Shown here: positions 58,347 to 64,000 of the stretch, piece after piece
How the letters are laid out: each line of letters starts with the position of its first letter
Numbering within the stretch: the stretch's first letter is position 1
Origin: Hansfordia pulvinata
Lineage: Eukaryota > Ascomycota > Sordariomycetes > Xylariales
Length of the DNA stretch: 64,000 bases
Reading direction: 5' to 3'
Assembly: GCA_006538405.1 (NCBI GenBank)
Contig: BJKQ01000006.1
Location: forward strand, 891,001-955,000
The notes under the pieces: model-generated
The model's input: the letters and a program-made list of their open reading frames with translations, nothing else
Told to the model about the DNA's origin: nothing
The model's database searches: none
Made by a program: the position numbers and the translations under genes

Positions 58347-59895
58347 ACTCGGACGGCGATGGGGGTGTTTGGAATGAAGCAAGGGATTGCAAGTAGAAAA
58401 TGGCTGCCAAACCTTGCCCGGCCTCGAAAAAACCTGGTCCGAGTCATCCAGCAGTCCAATACAGCATGAAGGCGCACCTGGTCTGTTTGGTTTGGGTCAG
58501 TTTGCTTCGATGCATCACCATCACTTCATCGTCAGCGCAGCTTCTTTTCTCGGCCAGGCCAGCATCTTGTTTGCCCCCGAGAACGGCTTGCAAGACTGCA
58601 TCCGTCGAGCGAGTGCATGCAGGGTTGCTTTGTCCGCACGAGTCAGGGGAGAGGGGCGTGATAAGACTGCCGCCGTCACTTGCCGGTCCGAGCCTCTCAG
58701 CGGATCTTTTGGGGATATTGCATCGGACACTGCGGTGATGACCCGAGTCGGCCACAGGTGCATGTCTAGAGGATCAGCTCTGTCCAGTTGGTAGACTTTA
58801 GAAACCTGGTAATGAATGTTTGGCGGGATATCGGAACAAGGAAGACGGCTTTGTGACAGCAAACGGGCGCCCGCCAACAGACAAACCGGCCGGATGTGGA
58901 AATGGATCAGCTGCAGCGTTGGTAATGGCAGTGTCCATGGATGGATTGGATCGAGGGTGGACATGGATGCAGTGTACACAATGTCTGGTATCTCAGTTGA
59001 GGGCATCACGCTGCCATCAACTATGTACATCTACAAGAATGCAAGGGAGACAAAATGGCTGCGCGTATCGAGGACGGTGCCCGGTCTGAAGGTACCTCGG
59101 GTGTACGGACAGATTGGGTCGGGTATTTTAGGTAGGTTTAGGTAAGGTAATGGGCGCTGGGGGTGTAGATTCAGACGACTTGGCTGCTTCAGCACTTCAG
59201 CTACTTCATATCAGTGGGAGCCGTCTCTCCCCCAAAAGTATAGGAGCCCATTGCCGCACTCGAGTTTACATGGGCTACTCAGAAGCCTCGAGGCCTGTGG
59301 GGACCAGGTACGTGCAGTACATCTGTAAGTACTCCTGCCCGCAAAGGCGCGTACCTTGGGTACCGGGCTACCCACGTAGCTGTCCCAATCTCCATCCACT
59401 GCGCCGCCACCCACCACCATCACCACCCACCACCATCGCCTCGCTGCACCCTCGCCATCGCCATCTGCAAACACACCCGAATCGCCCTGCCTGCGCTGCA
59501 CCCAGCCGCCGTGCCTGCGCCGACGCACCCGTCGATCAGGTTCATTGCTGTCCGCCGCTCCCATCCCGGTGCTGCGCCCGTGCGTGCCTGTGCCACGACA
59601 TCATCCGCCCACCTTCATTCGGCTCGCGACAGCCCTCCACCACGACCCGACCGCCCATTCCCGCGAGAAACAGCCCTTCCACCACCCTGTCCCGCCTCAT
59701 CGCCGCTCGCCTCTCCGCACTTCAAATTGGCACCGCGTCCTCTCCCGCCCCGCTTTGCGCCGTTCCCCACGCCCAGCTGCACTGCACTGCTCTGCCGCCA
59801 TCGCCGTGCCTCGCCTCGACCAGCTTTGCGCATCCATTCCCAGGGTCTCTCCTGCTGTCCCACACGCGACACATCACAGTCATATTCATATAGCC
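58347..59895. other. Intergenic region / NOT2 promoter and leader
   Basis: No supported gene. Near 59120-59147 there are TTAGGTAGGTTTAGGTAAGGTA repeats of the dispersed motif family. From 59395 to 59895 the sequence is C-rich with CACCACCA runs, probably the NOT2 promoter and leader. The 247-codon open frame at 59150-59893 is compositional. Confidence 0.45.
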
Positions 59896-62800
59896 ATGAA
59901 TCGTCCAGGTACTCCCGCCCAGCATCGCGTCCTGCCTCTGCGTCCTTGTCTCCGCCACCACCCCGCCCGTCTGCCTGCGATTTGATCCAGCCCCGCCCGA
60001 TCCCTTTGATTTCGCGCCCATTATGTCGCCCCGCGCCTCGTCAACCAACTTGCCCAATGTGATCCTGGGGAAGGGCTATGGTGCTACCCTCGAGCACGCG
60101 CTGTTGGCTCCGCAGAGTCGCGCGGACTTCCGGTCTGTTCAGGAATGCCACCTGCCAGAAGACAACTGGGCACTCTCCCTTCCTCGTCGCTGCCGAATTA
60201 TCTCTCGGGGCTGGAAAATCCCAGATGGCACCTTCGAATCATTCTTTCTAGAACTGCCTTGTATCACTGGCGTCTCTTCGTCGCTTCGTAGGAGAGCCGA
60301 GCTAACAGCGAGTCATCACGCCAGGAGCCGTACCGCAAAACCTGAGGGGTATGCCAGGTGGTTTTGTAGGCCAACAACAACCTCAACAACCAGGTCGATC
60401 TGTAGGCAACAGACTACCAAATGGAAAATTAGGTATGCGACCCTCAGCTCGCACACCCCCGCCCCCGCTTGAGTCGTTTCGACGAAGCAGCCTGCTGATA
60501 TCTCGTCTTATCCGACCACAATAGCCACCAACGGAGCTGGCGGATGGGCATTCGGCGCCGGGGTGCCTATGGGCGGCGCTCCAGGTCTGCAGACCTCTTC
60601 GCGGCAGTTGGGAGGCAACCTTAGTTTTGCCCAAAGCCTGAGCGGGTCTCAGCCTTCGACCCCGTTAGACTTGACATCGTAGGTGCTTCTTCTGTTTCTC
60701 GTCTATCGACGAACGATTTCGTCAGATTGCCCTCTACTTCCATTCATTCTCGGCTTGGGGGCAGCATTAGCCCCTCCGTTGTGTGAATAAGTGGTAGTGC
60801 AGAGTTTCCTGCTGCTCGTCTCCCCACCATTGCTCAGCGGCCAGGCTCAACAAAAGGCTTGAGCTTGGGGCCTGGCTCCCAGGCAACCGACCAAAACTGT
60901 GCACAAGTCCTGTGCCAGCATTCACTTCAATGCCCTTATAACCCAATCCCAAGAGCCATCTACCTGCACGGGATGGTTTCCATGGTGCCCAAACTTGGTC
61001 TCTGATTCATTATTTAACCCTCTACATTTCCCCACGTTTGTCAACATTTCACCTACTCCATCACCTGTTCCATCACCCATGGCGGCACTCCTGGGTGAAA
61101 AATTTTTTGACTTAAAAGCCCCTAACCATTGTTCCCCCTTTTTACAAAGCCTTTACATCAATTTTCCGACGCCCTTCTTGCAGTCTTCGTTCTCAAAACA
61201 CCAGCCATGCCAAGATCAACCAAGCGGTTCTCGCAAAGGCTAGAAGCCCACTCTGGTGGTTCTAGCATCTCGACTAATGGCAGCTTCCTGCCTGCCGACA
61301 TTTTGGATGGCCATGGCGGGGGGATCCTGCCTTTGCCTGCTCCTACTAGCACCCGCAACACTCCCCAGGCCCTTTCGTCCCTGTACGAAAGGTACTTTTC
61401 ACCCCAAAATTGTCCTCTTCTCATTCTTGTCACATCACAAGCATCTCCAAGTCTATCTTGTAACCTTGTTCCAGTCACGATACTGGACCACATTCCTCGC
61501 ATACTAGCTTCAAATCCACTAACTCGGTGATAGTGACTTCCCATCTCTGTCCAACAATTCGCAGCTTTCCAACGCGAACCAGTCATCCATGTGGTCGACA
61601 GCGGGCTCCAGAGGACCCGGATCCTCCATACACAGAAACCAACCGACGCCGATTTCTTCGCAGCAAGGACAAGACGATCTCTATGCTTCTTCTCGCGCTG
61701 CTTCCACCCAGGGCTCATTCCGCTACGGCAGTCAGGATGCCCAAGCCTCCCAACCTCAACCGAGCAGTATTGATGACTTCCCGCCGCTGAACAACAGCAA
61801 CAGCTTTCGAAGCGGCAACGGTGAAATCGGACAGGAACGAGGCTCTAACCTGATGTCGACCCTTGGTTTTGGCGCCCATGGCGCTGGCGCGCCAGGACTC
61901 CCGGGCGCCCGGTCAGGGAACGGTCTTCTCAATGCGCTATCTGCGAACCGCGCGACTGAATCGCGGTCTCCTGATGTTCTCTCCGCCACGGGCCCCTCTG
62001 GTAAGACGATGCCCCCTAAACAGCTTTGTGCTTCTGGTCCTAACTATTCCTCAGTGGCATCTCGGCAAGATATGAGAATGCCTGGTCCAGCCGAAGAGAC
62101 GCGAAGAAAGCCGCCTGGGTTCCGAGAAGACAGCATAGCATCGCAGTCATCGATCCAGGATGCGGGACAAGCAGACCGCAACCCGCTGGGAGCAATAGGG
62201 AGCAGCGAGGCAGCTGCAACGAACGGATCCGATGACAAGGACTCGCAGTCGGCTGCGACACACGACCCTTTGGCGGGCATGGCGCCTATGGACAAGTGGG
62301 GCATCAAAGGTCTTCGCACGCTGATGAACAACTATCCGGACTACAACGCGGTTGTGACGGGCATGGACATTTCGTCTCTGGGACTTGACACCAATTCGCC
62401 CAGGTAAGCGCACAGGTTTGCGGCTTAGAAGTTTGTTCTGACGATATGGTTCAGTTTCATCTCGACGCAGATCTACTCTGTATTCAACGACCTGCCACCT
62501 CGCCCAGCCGTACCTGAATTCCGGCTACCGGAATGCTACAACGTCAACAACGTCCAGGCGCTCGAAAACAAGATATCAAGCTTCAACGAGGAGACGTTGA
62601 TGTGGATCTTCTACAGCTGCCCCGGAGACATGAAGCAGAGAGAGGCCGCCAAGGAGCTGTGAGTACCGCCATCATGATGCCCGCGCTGGGAACGAGAACT
62701 GACCAGAAGCTCAGGAATAACCGCAACTGGCGGTGGCACAAGAAGCTCAAGATTTGGCTCACCAAGGATGAACATATGCAGCCCCGTGTGCTTAGCCAGC

Positions 62801-62907
62801 ACCACGAGGAGGGATACTACATCATCTGGAACATAGCCGAGTGGCGCAAGGAACGGCGGACTCTGACGCTGTACTACGCCGACCTGGAGACGATCAGCGC
62901 CAACTAA
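59896..62907 (+). CDS. not2: CCR4-NOT complex subunit NOT2
   Basis: NOT2 couples the CCR4-NOT deadenylase scaffold (NOT1) to mRNA decay and transcription control. Seven exons (59896-59908, 60325-60432, 60525-60678, 61534-62000, 62055-62403, 62455-62658, 62715-62907) join in phase to 495 residues. The start MNRPG, followed after a 416-nt intron by AVPQNLRGMPGG, matches the usual fungal NOT2 opening. Next come GWAFGAGVPMGGAPGLQ, QLGGNLSFAQSLSGSQP and DFPSLSNNSQ. The N-terminal half is disordered and Gln/Ser-rich. WGIKGLRTLMNNYPDYN and the C-terminal NOT2/3/5 domain (IYSVFNDLPPRPAVPEF; NNRNWRWHKKLKIWLTKDEH; YYIIWNIAEWRKERRTLTLY) make the family call secure. The first coding exon is 13 nt. Intron 3 is 855 nt and holds a possible alternative first exon (61207-61391). 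Intron 4 is 54 nt, in frame and stop-free. Confidence 0.93.
61207..61391 (+). other. Possible alternative first coding exon of NOT2
   Basis: Inside the 855-nt NOT2 intron 3, an ATG at 61207 opens a 61-codon frame (MPRSTKRFSQRLEAHSGGSS onward). It ends at a GTACTT donor after position 61391 in phase 2, exactly the phase of the acceptor at 61533/61534. Joined, it would lead into SDFPSLSNNSQ. It has no counterpart I recognise and may be chance. Confidence 0.3.
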
Positions 62908-63372
62908 TGTTGAGTGGCATGGGCTGTGACTCGGGCCTTTGGGCTGTTGGCGACCAAGGAGAGATCCTGCACACGTGGATATGTGAGGTGACAAGGTGCA
63001 TATAGCAGAGAAATGCTCGAGTTTAGCAAAAGCGAGGGGCGGCTGGAGGACGGCTCTCCTCGAACGACATTCGTGCAGGGCTTGTGAAACCTGGTACCGG
63101 AGTTACGGGTCATTGATACCCATTCCACATTACCACTGCTGTATAATGATATTTTATGATCTCAAGACTGAACTGAAGCCCGTGATGTGCTTTTTGGCCT
63201 GCAGAGCGCGCCGATGCCGTGCAAGCAGGAGATGAGTCGAGGTCGTTCTGACCAAAACTATATGCCCTCTCGTAGTGTCTGCCACGCGACACTCATTGTA
63301 TAATACATAATACACCGACACCGGTCATGGACGGGACTCGCAAATTCTTATTACTTTTTTCTTTGGTTCTCA
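62908..63372. other. Intergenic region between convergent genes
   Basis: 3' regions of NOT2 (+) and of the right-edge gene (-). No supported frame; AATACATAATACA near 63300-63315 is AT-rich and may include polyadenylation signals. Confidence 0.4.
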
Positions 63373-63890
63373 TCACAAGTAATCCATCATTTGGGCCATG
63401 CCCTCCAGTACCGAGCCCCTGCCATCGTGGCCCACCGCGCCGTAGAGGAGGGACGACATGAGGAAGAACAGCATCAGACAGCAGAGGCGGGGGACGTCCA
63501 GCAGCTCCAGCGCGGCCCTCAGCGCGGCCCCCGTCGAGCCGCCGCCGCCGCCGCCACCGCCGGTCGTGGGGCGGGGCCGCCCAGTTGTTGCTGCCGCTGC
63601 TCCTCGAGGAACCTCGGTAGGTCGTCTGCCCAATGGGGAGGAAAGCCGGCGAAGTATCCCCGAGAGGCGCGGGCGAAGAAGGCCCCGGGCGGCGGCCCTG
63701 TCGGCTCGTAGTCGTCGTAGCTCGGGGGCGGCGTCATGCCGCCCCTGCTGGCCGGGCGGTGTTGGGGGTGGTGCTGTGGTGTGAATGTTCCTACTGCTTC
63801 TTGTTGATGTTGTTGTTGTTGTGGATGTTGTTCTTTTTGCTCGTCGTGTTCTTCTTGCTCATACTCTTGTTCATCTTGATAGTGATGATT

Positions 63891-63954
<64 letters not shown>

Positions 63955-63995
63955 GGAAGGGCAACGCCGCTGCCTCCATGAGGCCACCAAGACAT
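63373..63995 (-). CDS. Polyglutamine, Pro/Gly-rich protein with C-terminal membrane helix; model uncertain
   Basis: On the minus strand a frame from the ATG at 63995 encodes about 20 Gln, then an acidic Gln/Glu stretch and a more protein-like part: PPPSYDDYEPTGPPPGAFFA and GYFAGFPPHWADDLPRFLEE. It then runs into a GGC-repeat tract and stops at 63519. A second frame, offset by one register, takes over at the GGC tract and encodes ALELLDVPRLCCLMLFFLMS, a likely membrane helix, ending at 63373. The two parts probably belong to one gene, with the join either an intron I cannot place or a length error/variation in the GGC tract. The ATG lies 6 bp from the window edge, so more N-terminal exons may exist. 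No family is recognised. The PPPSY run resembles a WW-domain ligand, and the C-terminal helix suggests a tail-anchored or endomembrane protein (inference). Confidence 0.45.
63893..63953 (-). repeat. (CAG)n tract coding polyglutamine
   Basis: About 20 uninterrupted CAG triplets on the minus strand, within the right-edge gene. It is likely length-polymorphic. Confidence 0.95.
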
Positions 63996-64000
63996 CTGGA

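Noticed and set aside
59150..59893. 247-codon frame upstream of NOT2
   Set aside because: Pro/Ser/Arg/His-rich frame in a C-rich promoter/leader region with competing frames in other phases.

Overview
The window is nuclear DNA of a filamentous ascomycete (Pezizomycotina, most likely a Sordariomycete; Hypocreales is a weaker guess). Protein genes are split by short GT-AG introns (about 48-75 nt, some longer) with CTAAC/CTGAC-type branch points. The sequence is GC-rich. There is an arginine-specific carbamoyl-phosphate synthase small subunit whose leader encodes an arginine attenuator peptide, a STRIPAK MOB3/phocein gene, and a fungal NLR. No prokaryotic operons, CRISPR arrays or recognisable transposons were seen. 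All gene models were built by hand from reading frames, splice signals and phase, and intron phases close exactly except where stated.

Layout. 0.6-3.6 kb: gamma-tubulin complex component 2 (+). 4.2-4.6 kb: a small repeat protein (-). 5.3 kb: tRNA-Gln(CTG) (-). 5.9-7.0 kb: electron transfer flavoprotein beta (+). 9.1-11.3 kb: attenuator uORF plus arg-2/CPA1 (+). 12.2-15.7 kb: a membrane-anchored alpha/beta-hydrolase-NB-ARC-TPR NLR (+). 17.6-17.9 kb: a small secreted cysteine-rich protein (+). 17.9-29.9 kb: a block of about 12 kb with no supportable gene. 29.9-33.0 kb: a transmembrane pepsin-like protein lacking its first catalytic Asp (+). 34.6-38.0 kb: an F-box/UIM protein with a frame break (-). 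38.0-48.7 kb: a second gene-empty block. 48.7-51.4 kb: a Zn2Cys6 transcription factor (+). 53.9-55.6 kb: MOB3/phocein (-). 56.9-58.3 kb: a CobW/ZNG1-type metal-chaperone GTPase (+). 59.9-62.9 kb: NOT2 of CCR4-NOT (+). 63.4-64.0 kb: a polyglutamine membrane-protein candidate at the right edge (-).

The genes are mostly unrelated housekeeping functions (spindle pole, mitochondrial electron transfer, arginine synthesis, mRNA decay, signalling scaffold). Between them lie accessory-type loci (NLR, secreted cysteine-rich protein, pseudo-protease receptor-like protein). The best understood regulatory unit is arg-2, where the uORF peptide should stall ribosomes when arginine is abundant. The two gene-empty blocks carry simple repeats and many dispersed palindromic motifs (TACGAGTACTCGTA and TACCTWAGGTA types).
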